Assembly: GCF_003013475.1 (NCBI RefSeq)
Contig: NZ_PXZO01000001.1
Coordinates: 248,001 to 312,000 of the forward strand
DNA length: 64,000 nucleotides
Origin: Brevibacillus porteri
Lineage (GTDB): Bacteria; Bacillota; Bacilli; Brevibacillales; Brevibacillaceae
Direction of reading: 5' to 3'
Shown: piece by piece, positions 32,536 to 41,309 of the stretch
How the letters are laid out: each line of letters opens with the position of its first letter
How positions within the stretch are numbered: the first letter of the stretch is position 1
Notes under the pieces: generated by a model
Database searches by the model: none
What the model was told of the DNA's origin: nothing
Seen by the model: only the letters and a program-made list of their open reading frames with translations
Program-made: the position numbers and the translations under genes

Positions 32536-33345
32536 ATGTACATTGAAGTCGAAAAGGGTGTCACGGTTTTTGTTGAAGACCTCAATCCTGGCCCGAATAG
32601 CAAAACGATTTTTTTCGTTCACGGCTGGCCGCTCAACCATAACATGTTTTCCTACCAATTCAACGTACTTCCCCAGCAGGGGTTCCGCTGTGTTGCCATG
32701 GACATACGCGGCAACGGCCAATCGGACAAACCGTGGAACGGCTATACGTATGATCGCTTAGCAGATGACATCTATGTCGTTTTGGAAGCACTGAAGATAC
32801 GGGATGCTGTCTTGCTTGGTTTTTCGGTGGGTGGAGCCCTTTCGATTCGGTATATGTCTCGTTATGAGGGGCGTCATATTTCCAAATTAGCGTTAGTGGA
32901 TGCGGTTTCTCCTTCCTTTGTGAAAATGCCGGGTTCTCCATACGGCGTCCCGAAGGAGCAAGCAGATGGGCTGATCAGTCAGATGTACGCCAATTTGCCT
33001 GAGTTATTAAACACGGTTTCTTTGCAGTTTTTTAATCGAAATTTAGGGACTGCTACGCTCCAGTGGTTTGTCAAAATGGGGCTGGACTCCGCTTCCTATG
33101 CGCTCATCAAAATCATGCAAGCAGCAGCGAGAGAGAATGTAATCAATGACTTAGGTCAAATCCGTGTGCCAACCGGAATCTTTCATGGGATTCACGATCA
33201 ATTGATTCCATTCAAAAGCGCCGAGCTCACTCAGCAGCAAATCAAAGGGTCGAAGCTGTTTCCGTTTGAAAACAGTGGGCACGGCATGCCGATTTGTCAG
33301 GCGGATGATTTTAATAAGAGGCTGGTGGAGTTTATTAACTCTTGA
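32536..33345 (+). CDS. Alpha/beta hydrolase (haloperoxidase-like)
   Basis: 269 residues. The fold motifs are FFVHGWPLNHNMFSYQ (oxyanion loop), DIRGNGQSDKP, the nucleophile elbow LLGFSVGGALSI (Ser about residue 98), FHGIHDQLIPF (acid) and ENSGHGMPI (His about residue 253). This arrangement resembles non-heme chloroperoxidase/esterase proteins; the true substrate is open. AGGAGG lies seven bases before the ATG. It is transcribed on its own after the peptidase operon and closed by a hairpin at 33363. Confidence 0.85.
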   Translation: MYIEVEKGVTVFVEDLNPGPNSKTIFFVHGWPLNHNMFSYQFNVLPQQGFRCVAMDIRGNGQSDKPWNGYTYDRLADDIYVVLEALKIRDAVLLGFSVGGALSIRYMSRYEGRHISKLALVDAVSPSFVKMPGSPYGVPKEQADGLISQMYANLPELLNTVSLQFFNRNLGTATLQWFVKMGLDSASYALIKIMQAAARENVINDLGQIRVPTGIFHGIHDQLIPFKSAELTQQQIKGSKLFPFENSGHGMPICQADDFNKRLVEFINS

Positions 33346-33362
33346 ATGAGTGGGGTTAGAAG

Positions 33363-33405
33363 GCCAATATTTCTGCCTTGGTGCAGGATATTGGCTATTT
33401 CTTAT
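33363..33405 (+). terminator. Terminator of the alpha/beta hydrolase gene
   Basis: Stem GCCAATAT / ATATTGGC with an inner CTGC/GCAG pair, followed by TATTTCTTATT. Confidence 0.6.
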
Positions 33406-33457
33406 TGAATTTAACAATATATGGTTTTTAATATACATGAAAAAATAACGATTAAGG

Positions 33458-33928
33458 ATGGGGAAATTGAAGAAGAAACTGTGGATCTTTGTACTACTTA
33501 TACCAATATTTATAGGAGGTTTTTATTTCCTTGTGAAAGGTAATCCGCCATTGGATATTGGTACCCTTGCTTCAAGCAATGATCATAAATCTGTTGTTGT
33601 GGGAATTGGTAATAAGGGTTTTGGTGAAGTGAAAATATTGGGTGTTTCAGTTAATAACGATGAAAAACCATCAAAAACAAAAGTACAAGTTAGTAATGCT
33701 TTACAAGGATTCATCGTAACTGACGATTATGATAATAAGGAATCAATACCCTATGGATTTCAGAATATAGAGGATATAGCGATGAAAGCTGGCACATCTA
33801 CGAAAAACGATGAAATTTATGGACTGAGTGTTATTTATCATGAATCAATAAACAGAGTGAACATAAAGTACAGCTATCTTGGGATTACATTTGATGAAAT
33901 GGTGTTCTTTAAAGTGGAGGTAAATTGA
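33458..33928 (+). CDS. Unknown protein with one N-terminal membrane anchor
   Basis: 156 residues. KLKKKLWIFVLLIPIFIGGFYFLVKG at the start is a positively charged end plus one transmembrane helix; the rest is a hydrophilic, beta-rich domain probably outside the cell, with no motif I recognise. The base composition is markedly AT-rich compared with neighbours. The ribosome site is weak (AAGG next to the ATG); TTG at 33467 is an alternative start. Its stop codon overlaps the next ATG (TGATG), so the two genes are translated together. Confidence 0.6.
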   Translation: MGKLKKKLWIFVLLIPIFIGGFYFLVKGNPPLDIGTLASSNDHKSVVVGIGNKGFGEVKILGVSVNNDEKPSKTKVQVSNALQGFIVTDDYDNKESIPYGFQNIEDIAMKAGTSTKNDEIYGLSVIYHESINRVNIKYSYLGITFDEMVFFKVEVN

Positions 33929-34389
33929 TGAGCCAAATGAAAGTTGTACCTGTCGGAGTTCCTTGGATGATCAGTCCCTCACATGATTTTGCGAGTTTTA
34001 CTGGTTATGAGGATCGGGAAGTAAGCGTGGAAGTGATGTGTGGATATAATAAAAAGCGCTACGACGAGGTTATGACTAAGCTACACGAGCAATACGGGGA
34101 TGACATTCCAGACGACGAATACAATAAAGCAGGTAATGCTATGATCAAAATTACATTCAAGGCGATCGGTCTTTTTACGAAATACGGTAAAATGGACGGT
34201 TACGAACGATATGATTTCAGCATGCTTGATCCGTACTATGACGGAAGCTTATCTATCAGTGATGAAGCCCGTTCTTGCAAACAAGAGGGCGATGCCTTTG
34301 TTTTTCGTCCTGAAATTGAACAATTTGTTCAACATAAGCTAAACAATTTGTGCAAATCGTTCAAAGGCAATCGAACAATGTACATGTAG
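33928..34389 (+). CDS. Unknown protein
   Basis: 153 residues from the ATG at 33928, seven bases after GTGGAGG. It is hydrophilic with many acidic and tyrosine residues (YDEVMTKLHEQYGDDIPDDEYNKAGNAM; FSMLDPYYDGSLSISDEARS) and no signal peptide or membrane helix. I do not recognise the family. It is coupled by TGATG to the anchored protein before it, suggesting that the two act together. Confidence 0.55.
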   Translation: MSQMKVVPVGVPWMISPSHDFASFTGYEDREVSVEVMCGYNKKRYDEVMTKLHEQYGDDIPDDEYNKAGNAMIKITFKAIGLFTKYGKMDGYERYDFSMLDPYYDGSLSISDEARSCKQEGDAFVFRPEIEQFVQHKLNNLCKSFKGNRTMYM

Positions 34390-34445
34390 AAAAAGTACGG
34401 ATAGAATGCGGATCTAGTTTATTTTCAGTTGAAAAATATAATTGA

Positions 34446-34949
34446 CATGAAAATTCCCACATGATCCCGATGTTCATTGGCATGGCGCCGTTGTATACGA
34501 TGATGTCCAAGATGCACATCTGAAACAGCCTGTTTTCGTTGATGCTCATCTACACGGTCATGCTGATTCCATTTTGTACGATCATCATGTCTGGCTTTTT
34601 CCAACGGATACCCAACGCTTTGGAGGAAGCAGCAATGATGGACGGCTGTTCCCGGTTGAGCGCCCTGTTTCGCGTCATCGTGCCGATCATGCTCCCCGGA
34701 ATTGCAGCCACGTTTATTTTCGCGTTCGTCCAATGCTGGAACGAGCTGATTATGGCAGTTCTGTTCATTGATGAAGAGTCAGTCAAAACGATTCCCGTCG
34801 CTATGAATGCCTTCATAAAAAAATACGATATTGAATGGGGAGCGATGTCGGCAGCTACGGTGCTGTCAGTCATCCCGACGATGCTGTTGTTTGCCTTTTG
34901 TCAAAAGTACTTGGTGGAAGGGCTCACACAGGGTGCTGTAAAAGGCTAG
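34446..34949 (+). pseudogene. Remnant of a carbohydrate ABC transporter permease (MalG/AraQ-like)
   Basis: The frame from about 34446 reads MIPMFIGMAPLYTMMSKMHI, a stop (TGA, 34521-34523), then NSLFSLMLIYTVMLIPF, ALEEAAMMDGCSRLSALFRVIVPIMLPG (the EAA loop that docks on the ATPase) and a normal C-terminus. This is the last 165 or so codons of a sugar-type ABC permease of about 280 residues. The first half and the partner genes are missing and the internal stop separates it further. The 411-base ORF from 34539 has no ribosome site, so it is very likely dead. Confidence 0.75.
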
Positions 34950-35827
34950 AGGTAGTCCCGCATGCCGGCTTGATACGCTGTCTCATCGTTGTTTTCCAGA
35001 CCGAATAGCGCTTCCTCCAAGGCGAATGTACTACGGTAAAATCGCATCCTTGTCATCACCTGCTCAAGCTGGGGGTACACCGGAGTGAAGTGCTGCAAAA
35101 ACGGTTCCCCGTAGCTCGCGCAGAGTCCTGCGAGGTCGTATGCCGGATCGCCCACACCCGAGCCGCCAAAGTCAATGATGACTGTGATGCGCTGTTTTAT
35201 CGGGGAGTACAAGATATTCCCTGTGCCAAAATCTCCGTGAGTCAAGCAAGGCTGAAAATCAAAGTGGGCAGGGTTTGCCAGATACGATTCGAACCGCTTT
35301 GCTACATCCTTTTTTGCTTGCTCACGCATAGCTGGGAACAAGTGCGAAACAATCTGTTCATATAGCTCAGTCAACTGCTTGGCCATGTCAAAATCGCCAG
35401 GGATGAGCTCCGGGAGCAAGGAGGAGACGGGAAGCTGGTGCAGTTCATGAAGAAATTGTGCCAGTTGGGCAGCGACAGTCGGTACCGAATTTTGACGAGA
35501 GGCTACTTGAAAAGCTTCTCGGGTAAAAGGCTCACCTTCGAGTAGCGGATATCCGGCAAACACCCGCCCAGGTATTTCCTCGGCAAAGGACAAATAGATC
35601 GGAGCCGGAATCGGCAGGGAGAGGTATGGTTTTACCATGCATAAAATGTGCGTTTCGATCTTCAGTTGCTCGATTCCGGGGGTATATTTCGGGAAGCGAA
35701 ACACGTACGCGTCATTGACGATGAGCACATCATTGTTTTGGCCCATCTCGTTAAAGTAGGCGGAAGTGATGGCCAATTCCGGATACGTTGCTTGAATGTG
35801 TTGGATATACGCTTGCGTTGTCATCAT
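34946..35827 (-). CDS. Aminoglycoside phosphotransferase-fold kinase
   Basis: 293 residues from the ATG at 35827 (GGAAGGAG four bases upstream; ATG at 35824 is equally possible). Kinase motifs are LTHGDFGTGNILY (catalytic HGD...N, about residue 185-195) and VIIDFGGSGVGDPAYDLAGL (DFG-like metal site). The fold phosphorylates aminoglycosides, macrolides, choline or other small molecules; the sequence does not say which. Its end overlaps that of the permease remnant by four bases, showing that the remnant now abuts an intact gene. Confidence 0.82.
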   Translation of the reverse strand: MMTTQAYIQHIQATYPELAITSAYFNEMGQNNDVLIVNDAYVFRFPKYTPGIEQLKIETHILCMVKPYLSLPIPAPIYLSFAEEIPGRVFAGYPLLEGEPFTREAFQVASRQNSVPTVAAQLAQFLHELHQLPVSSLLPELIPGDFDMAKQLTELYEQIVSHLFPAMREQAKKDVAKRFESYLANPAHFDFQPCLTHGDFGTGNILYSPIKQRITVIIDFGGSGVGDPAYDLAGLCASYGEPFLQHFTPVYPQLEQVMTRMRFYRSTFALEEALFGLENNDETAYQAGMRDYL

Positions 35828-35854
35828 GATTCTCCTTCCAATACTCCGCATTTC

Positions 35855-35891
35855 GAAAAAAGAGCACTCTCCCCAAAGGAAAGTGCTCTTT
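35855..35891 (-). terminator. Terminator of the 148-residue unknown gene
   Basis: Stem AAAGAGCACTTTCC / GAGTGCTCTTTTTT, seen on the minus strand five bases after the stop codon. Confidence 0.82.
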
Positions 35892-35896
35892 CGTAT

Positions 35897-36343
35897 TTAC
35901 GATGCTGCCAGTTCAAATCTGACGAGCGTTTCTTTGGTGTCTGCGAGCTTTTCTAGTTCAACAATTCGCCAGTTATGGGAGATTGTCCTGCGCATCCACG
36001 TCAATGCATCGTCTGGTAAGCGTACGTGGTGCAGCGCTGTGTCCTCAACGTGATAATCGTGCTCTGCTTGGATGTTGTAGCGTTTGTTCAGCAAAAACTT
36101 GATCCCGTTAAAAGTGGTGAACTTGATTTGGTAGCCTTCGCGAATCGCAGCTTCCAGCGTAGAGGGATCATTTTTGGACAGTTCAAAGAGATGGGTGTAA
36201 TCGTACTTGCCGCCCTCCACGTCCGAAAAAGGCGCAGGGTCACCTGTTCTCAGCTTGTGGATGATTTCCTCATCGACGAATCCATGGGCACGGGCTGCCT
36301 CTAAGAGCATCGTTTCCCACTGGGATAGTTTTACGGTAGACAT
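35897..36343 (-). CDS. Unknown protein, 148 residues
   Basis: Soluble, mixed alpha/beta composition, with SQWETMLLEAARAHGFVDEEIIHKLRTGDPAPF near the start and a beta-rich middle (YQIKFTTFNGIKFLLNKRYNI). No membrane helix, signal peptide or catalytic motif is evident and I do not recognise the family. It has its own promoter (36400-36429), a GAGGGGA ribosome site and its own terminator, so it is an expressed single gene. Confidence 0.65.
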   Translation of the reverse strand: MSTVKLSQWETMLLEAARAHGFVDEEIIHKLRTGDPAPFSDVEGGKYDYTHLFELSKNDPSTLEAAIREGYQIKFTTFNGIKFLLNKRYNIQAEHDYHVEDTALHHVRLPDDALTWMRRTISHNWRIVELEKLADTKETLVRFELAAS

Positions 36344-36399
36344 GGACTGTCCCCTCCTCTTATCACGATGTAACGGTACAGACTCGCCCGCTTTCTTCT

Positions 36400-36429
36400 A
36401 GTATAAAGCAACGAAATTGTACTTCTCAA
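36400..36429 (-). promoter_or_regulatory. Promoter of the 148-residue unknown gene
   Basis: Minus strand TTGAGA (36429-36424) and TATACT (36405-36400), spacer 18, about 57 bases before the ATG. Confidence 0.65.
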
Positions 36430-36477
36430 CTACAATTCCGACTGTTTTAGTATGAAAAGTGCGGCGAACTGCTTTGA

Positions 36478-37371
36478 TTAGGATGAAAGCGAGGAGAGCT
36501 TCTTCTTTTCACGCGGCTCCTTTGAGGTTGTGGTCAAGGTCACGCCTGCAATGATGAGAAACGCTCCGAAAAACTGTACAGCCGTTACAGGCTTTGCCAG
36601 CAATAGTAAGCCAAACAGCATGGCAATAAACGGTTCCAGATTGGCAAACATCGCGGCTTTGGCAGCGCCCACCTTCTGTAGTTGACTGTTCCAGATTAAG
36701 GTCACAATGCCGTGCATGATGACAGCGGTGACAAACAAGAGAATCCAGGATGAGAGGCTGGTGCTTACCGTGGCCGTAGGGATGCTGATCAGGACAAAAG
36801 GCAGCATCGATCCGAAGCCGATCAAATTGGATACGAGCGTCGTCACGAGTGGAGGGAGTCGATGTCCCAACAACCTGACGAGTATGATCGAGGTCGCGAA
36901 TGTCAGCATCGTCAATATAATCCAAAGGATACCTACATCAAAATGCAGCTCTGCCCCTGTATAAATGACGAATAAAACGCCTGATGTACCGATTACCGAA
37001 CCGATTGCCATGCGGCCAGTCAGTGATTCTTTCAAGAACAAGGCAGCCAAGAGAGCGGTTGTAATCGGCGTCAGCGCCAGGATCAGAGCAGAGGTGGTCG
37101 GATCAGCTGTTACGAGCCCTTTGTAAAAGGACCACTGGTTGATGAATACGCCGACAACTCCCAGTACCGCGAGCAAGAACCAGTCCGTACGAGTGAGCTT
37201 TGGCATTTTCAGACGCCCTCTGGACCAAATGAGCAGAAACAGCACGATAAACAAGAGACGCATAGCCGACAAAAAGAGCGGAGAAAACTCTGCAACGAGC
37301 ATTTTCCCGAAGACGAAATTGCTGCCCCAAGCGGTTACGCAAAAAATGAGCAGCAAGTAGGAGCGTAGCAT
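36478..37371 (-). CDS. EamA/DMT family transporter
   Basis: 297 residues, ten hydrophobic segments in two EamA repeats: the first begins LLIFCVTAWGSNFVFGKMLVAEFSPLFLSAMR, the second near residue 150 (ILWIILTMLTFATSIILVRLLG). AALFLKESLTGRMAIGSVIGTSGV is the usual end of the first repeat. Members export amino acids and other metabolites. A hydrophilic lysine-rich C-terminus lies inside the cell. The gene starts 22 bases after the symporter gene on the same strand with an AGGAA ribosome site, so it could be the last gene of the sensor/symporter operon. Confidence 0.85.
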   Translation of the reverse strand: MLRSYLLLIFCVTAWGSNFVFGKMLVAEFSPLFLSAMRLLFIVLFLLIWSRGRLKMPKLTRTDWFLLAVLGVVGVFINQWSFYKGLVTADPTTSALILALTPITTALLAALFLKESLTGRMAIGSVIGTSGVLFVIYTGAELHFDVGILWIILTMLTFATSIILVRLLGHRLPPLVTTLVSNLIGFGSMLPFVLISIPTATVSTSLSSWILLFVTAVIMHGIVTLIWNSQLQKVGAAKAAMFANLEPFIAMLFGLLLLAKPVTAVQFFGAFLIIAGVTLTTTSKEPREKKKLSSLSS

Positions 37372-37393
37372 AGGATTCGTTCCTTCCTGTGGG

Positions 37394-38722
37394 TCAGCGA
37401 GTGTGATCCGGCTTTCGGATGTACCGTTTCCATAGCCAGGTCATGCACAAGTAGGCCGTTAAGACCAGAGCTGTACATAAGGAGGCAATCCAGATTGCCA
37501 TCATCGGATCGACGTACATCCGGCTGCTATAGCCTGCGACGAATCCCATTACTGCGCTGATCAAAATGAAAGTAGGTGCCTTCCCCTTCGTCAACACGAT
37601 GACGATGACAGGCAAAAACAGCGAGGCATACATAATGCCAAAGAAGAACAGCAAATCCAGCAAGGTCGGCTGGAAGTAGATCGTCAAACCATACGAAAGC
37701 GCACCGATAGCAATGGCAAGGATGTAGCCCAAACGGATTTTTTGCCGTTCTGAAGCGTCTGGGCGGAACAGCTGATAGACGTTGTTGACCATCAGACTGA
37801 TCATGGAATGAAGACCTGCACCAAAAGCGGACATGATCGCACCGAAGGCACAGAGGACAAATAATACAAGCAATATCATCGTGTCAATCTTGCGTACGAG
37901 ATCAAACAACAGCGAGTAAATATCATCAAAGCCGCCCGTAAAAAGAACGATGATGATCAGCGAGGAAAACGCCAGTGGTACGGTGGCAAAAATGAGTCCG
38001 GACACCAGAAAGGTAGGGACGATCTTTTTTTCTTCCATCATATAGAGCCGCTGCCACGATGCCTGATCGACAAACACTTGACCAAACCCAATCAACAGCC
38101 CGGTAATGATAAAAAAAAGACCCTCGTTGTTGTTGAGCACCAGAAGGTAAGGATGGTAAAGACGCAGTCCGTTATAGACATGCTCGACACCTTTACCGAC
38201 GAAAAAGTAGACGGGAATCAGGATGATGGCCGCAAACGTAATGACAATTTGCACGATGGCAAAACGATGGATCGAGCGAATACCTCCGATGCCTGCAAAC
38301 AGCACACAAAATCCAAAAAAGCAGAGCAAGCCGAGCGGGATCGGTAAGCCAAACAAGATGTTCAGCAATACGCCACCAGCCATTCCCTGGACGAACATCG
38401 CTTCAATCGTGGTAATCAAAAGGATGATGATCATTAGCCAGTAACCAAACGGATGTAGCTTGTCCCGCATGTAATCCCCGATAGTCATCCCTTCTGATAA
38501 CTCACGGCGGACCTTACGCCCAAGCAGTCCAAACATACTAAGGGCAAATGCTCCCATCAAAGCGAAGCCGATCCCGCCAAATATCCCGTATTTGACGAGT
38601 GCTTCTGGTGAACCGAATATTGTGTTTCCAGTCACCCAGCGGGCGAGGATAGAGACGACCCCAAGCCCAATGCCGATCTTTGCTGCACCTACCACGTATT
38701 CGCGAAACGATAAGTAGGTCAA
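37394..38722 (-). CDS. Sodium:solute symporter family protein
   Basis: 442 residues from a TTG at 38722 preceded by GGGG; the TTG overlaps the TGA stop of the response regulator (TTGA). About twelve or thirteen hydrophobic helices and the SSS hallmark GFGQVFVDQASWQRLYMMEEKK (about residue 225-245), plus FGAIMSAFGAGLHSMISLMVNN, are present. It imports a solute with Na+. The solute is unknown, but coupling to a two-component system suggests that the kinase senses the same compound or transport itself. Confidence 0.85.
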   Translation of the reverse strand: MTYLSFREYVVGAAKIGIGLGVVSILARWVTGNTIFGSPEALVKYGIFGGIGFALMGAFALSMFGLLGRKVRRELSEGMTIGDYMRDKLHPFGYWLMIIILLITTIEAMFVQGMAGGVLLNILFGLPIPLGLLCFFGFCVLFAGIGGIRSIHRFAIVQIVITFAAIILIPVYFFVGKGVEHVYNGLRLYHPYLLVLNNNEGLFFIITGLLIGFGQVFVDQASWQRLYMMEEKKIVPTFLVSGLIFATVPLAFSSLIIIVLFTGGFDDIYSLLFDLVRKIDTMILLVLFVLCAFGAIMSAFGAGLHSMISLMVNNVYQLFRPDASERQKIRLGYILAIAIGALSYGLTIYFQPTLLDLLFFFGIMYASLFLPVIVIVLTKGKAPTFILISAVMGFVAGYSSRMYVDPMMAIWIASLCTALVLTAYLCMTWLWKRYIRKPDHTR

Positions 38723-39423
38723 GATGCATTCCCCTTGTCCCGGTATTCTTTCGGGGTTTTCCCCACTACCTTGCGAAAAATGGTGCTGAAATAGTGTTGG
38801 CTGTTGAAGCCAGTCCGCTCGGCAACCGTCGATATGCTCCAATCAGGATGAGCAATCAGGAACTTCTTCGACATTTGAATGCGGTACTGCATTAAATACT
38901 CGGAAAATGAGACACCTACTTCTTCATGAAAACGGCGACTCAAATAGGTAGGATTGATATGGACCTCTGCGGCAAGATCAGCCAGATTCAGCTTCTCCGC
39001 GAATTTTTGATGAATGATGTTCATCGCATCGGAAATAATTCGGGTGTAAGCGGAGAGGGCAGGGCTCTTCTGATATTTTTGCAGAATGTCGACCAGCTCG
39101 CTCTCAATGACGGGCTTCGTGATGTAATCCACGACACCGAGGCGGATCGATTGCTTGGCATAATGAAAATCTTGATAAGCCGTGACAATGATGAGCTCGA
39201 TGTCTTTGTGCTGGGCTCTCAGCTCTTCGCCAAGCACCAGCCCGGATTTCCCCGGAAGATTAATGTCCAGAAAGGCGAGATGAAGAGGAACCTTCTGGCT
39301 GATCGCCATGGCCCTGCTGCCATCTGCGGCCTTGTAGAATTTCCACAAGGGGAACATGGGCTGAATCAAATACTCGAGCTGGTCCAGCTCCAATGGTTCG
39401 TCATCCACGAGTAGTACGTTCAT
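38719..39423 (-). CDS. Response regulator with AraC-type output (YesN-like)
   Basis: 234 residues. The receiver domain is residues 1-120: acidic pocket LLVDDEPLE, phosphoacceptor AFLDINLPGKSG (Asp about 54), and DYITKPV (Lys about 103). The DNA-binding domain contains two helix-turn-helix units (LNLADLAAEVHINPTYLSRRFHEEVG; WSISTVAERTGFNSQHYFSTIFRKVVG). It lies four bases after the sensor kinase gene and overlaps the symporter start, so the three are one operon and it probably activates the symporter. Confidence 0.9.
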   Translation of the reverse strand: MNVLLVDDEPLELDQLEYLIQPMFPLWKFYKAADGSRAMAISQKVPLHLAFLDINLPGKSGLVLGEELRAQHKDIELIIVTAYQDFHYAKQSIRLGVVDYITKPVIESELVDILQKYQKSPALSAYTRIISDAMNIIHQKFAEKLNLADLAAEVHINPTYLSRRFHEEVGVSFSEYLMQYRIQMSKKFLIAHPDWSISTVAERTGFNSQHYFSTIFRKVVGKTPKEYRDKGNAS

Positions 39424-39427
39424 CTTC

Positions 39428-40216
39428 TCACCTCAGATCGATTTGTTCATAAGTACAGGGCCACCTGACAGACACAAGAGTTCCTCCCTCAGATATCGGA
39501 GCAAGCTCCAGATGTGCATGATCACCAAAACAAAGGTGGAGCCGCCTGCGGATGTTGTCCAACCCGTGACCGCTCTTCTCATGTGGCTGTTCCGTTTCGA
39601 TCTCACTTTCATTCTGGAAGGCTGTGAGTCTGGAAGAACCGTTGTCGATGACCGTAAGCAGGACATCGTCATCTTTTCGGCTTATGCGGATGTCTAAGAT
39701 AGCTTCGCCCATTTTTCTTTCTAATCCATGCTTAAATGCGTTTTCCACAATCGTCTGCAAGACGAAAGGGGGAATGGATGCTTGCAAGATATCATCTGCA
39801 CAATCTAGTTGAATCCGGAGCCGATCGCCGAAACGCAGCTTTTGAATCTCCAAATATTGCTCCGTGTACGTAATCTCCCGCGCCAATGAAATCAATGGCT
39901 CTGTGGATTTATATTTAAATTTGAGAAACTGGGAGAGGACTTCGAGCGCTCTCACCAGTTCCTTCGTTCGGTTCAATCGCGCCAGACTCAGAATGACATT
40001 TAGCGTATTAAACAAGAAGTGAGGCTGGATTTGTTGATTCAACTGATTGTAAAGCGCTTGCTGCAACTCTTTTTCCAGCTCGATCTTCAGATTTTTGTTT
40101 TCTAACAGATCAATCCGCTTCTCGAAAATGAACAGAAACAATAAAGCAATAGCTCCTATGATAGGAGCCAAAATAAACAGCAGAATGAGCAATGTGAAAC
40201 CTTCGAAGCTTATCAT
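39428..40216 (-). CDS. Sensor histidine kinase (LytS/YesM-type)
   Basis: 262 residues. One N-terminal transmembrane helix (LLILLFILAPIIGAIALLFLFIF, about 8-30), a coiled-coil linker, the His_kinase motif QIQPHFLFNTLNVIL (phosphorylated His about residue 63), then an ATPase domain with IVENAFKHGLERK and GHGLDNIRRRL. There is no extracellular sensing domain, so the signal may come through the membrane, possibly from the symporter made by the same operon. Confidence 0.9.
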   Translation of the reverse strand: MISFEGFTLLILLFILAPIIGAIALLFLFIFEKRIDLLENKNLKIELEKELQQALYNQLNQQIQPHFLFNTLNVILSLARLNRTKELVRALEVLSQFLKFKYKSTEPLISLAREITYTEQYLEIQKLRFGDRLRIQLDCADDILQASIPPFVLQTIVENAFKHGLERKMGEAILDIRISRKDDDVLLTVIDNGSSRLTAFQNESEIETEQPHEKSGHGLDNIRRRLHLCFGDHAHLELAPISEGGTLVSVRWPCTYEQIDLR

Positions 40217-40311
40217 GAGATCCCTTCTGTATGGATAGATTTTGCAGTTACCATCATATCATGCTGCTTCGTGATCTCTTGCGTTTTTAGAAAATTTTAA
40301 TCTCTCTATTA

Positions 40312-41307
40312 CTAGACTTGGACGATGTGGCACGCAACTTGGTGTGTGTTGTGCAGGCTGGTCAAGCCAGGCACTTCTGTTTTGCAGCGATCAATCGCAT
40401 ACGGGCAACGCGTATGGAAGCGGCAGCCCTGCGGAGGATTGATCGGAGAAGGTACATCGCCGCGCAGAATGATCCGCTCTTGCTTTTTGCTTACGTCCGG
40501 TACCGGGATCGCAGACAGGAGTGCCTGCGTGTAAGGATGCTGCGGGTTGTCGAACAGCGACTTTTTATCCGCGATCTCTACCACTTTACCGAGGTACATC
40601 ACCATGACGCGATCCGAGATGTGACGAACGACGCCGAGGTCATGAGAGATAAACAAATACGTCAACTTGAACTGCCTTTGCAATGATTTCAGGAGATTCA
40701 GCACTTGAGCCTGAATGGATACGTCGAGTGCCGATACGGCTTCGTCACAAATGATCAGCTTCGGTTGCATCGCGAGTGCACGGGCAATCCCGATCCGTTG
40801 GCGTTGTCCGCCGCTGAATTCATGCGGGAAGCGGTCAATTTGATCCGGACGCAAACCTACATAGCCGAGCAGCTCGATAATACGCTCGCGGCGTTGATGC
40901 GCAGGTACGATATTTTGGATCGCCAACGCTTCCCCGAGAATAGCGGATACCGATTGGCGCGGGTTGAGTGAAGCAAATGGGTCCTGGAAAATGACCTGCA
41001 AATGCTTGCGCATGTCGCGCATTTGCTTCTTGGACATCGCCAGCAGATCTTGTCCTTCGAATAGTACCGTTCCGCTCGTCGGTTCATCCAGACGGAGGAT
41101 GGCACGACCGGTAGTGGATTTTCCACAACCGGATTCGCCTACAATACTCAGTGTTTCACCTTCATGGATCGTGAAGCTAATGTCATCCACGGCTTTTACG
41201 TGGTTGACGGTACGGCCTAAAATGCCGCCTTTGATCGGGAAGTGCTGCTTGAGATTTTTTACTTCCAGCAGTGGTTTTTTCGTTGGATTCGCTTGTGTCG
41301 TCATCAT
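40312..41307 (-). CDS. Peptide ABC transporter ATPase, OppF/DppF type
   Basis: 331 residues from the ATG at 41307, seven bases after GGGGG; an ATG at 41313 overlaps the previous stop codon. Walker A is [15 protein letters not shown], signature FSGGQRQRIGIARAL, Walker B LIICDEAVSALD, and the C-terminal oligopeptide domain with its Cys motif is GCRFHTRCPYAIDRCK. It powers import with the DppD-type partner. It is the last gene of the operon dppC-dppB-dppD-dppF (44178 to 40312). Confidence 0.9.
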   Translation of the reverse strand: MMTTQANPTKKPLLEVKNLKQHFPIKGGILGRTVNHVKAVDDISFTIHEGETLSIVGESGCGKSTTGRAILRLDEPTSGTVLFEGQDLLAMSKKQMRDMRKHLQVIFQDPFASLNPRQSVSAILGEALAIQNIVPAHQRRERIIELLGYVGLRPDQIDRFPHEFSGGQRQRIGIARALAMQPKLIICDEAVSALDVSIQAQVLNLLKSLQRQFKLTYLFISHDLGVVRHISDRVMVMYLGKVVEIADKKSLFDNPQHPYTQALLSAIPVPDVSKKQERIILRGDVPSPINPPQGCRFHTRCPYAIDRCKTEVPGLTSLHNTHQVACHIVQV

Positions 41308-41309
41308 GG

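Noticed and set aside
40282..40296. CodY-box-like sequence before the sensor kinase gene
   Set aside because: Three mismatches to the AATTTTCWGAAAATT consensus in AT-rich DNA; too weak to call.
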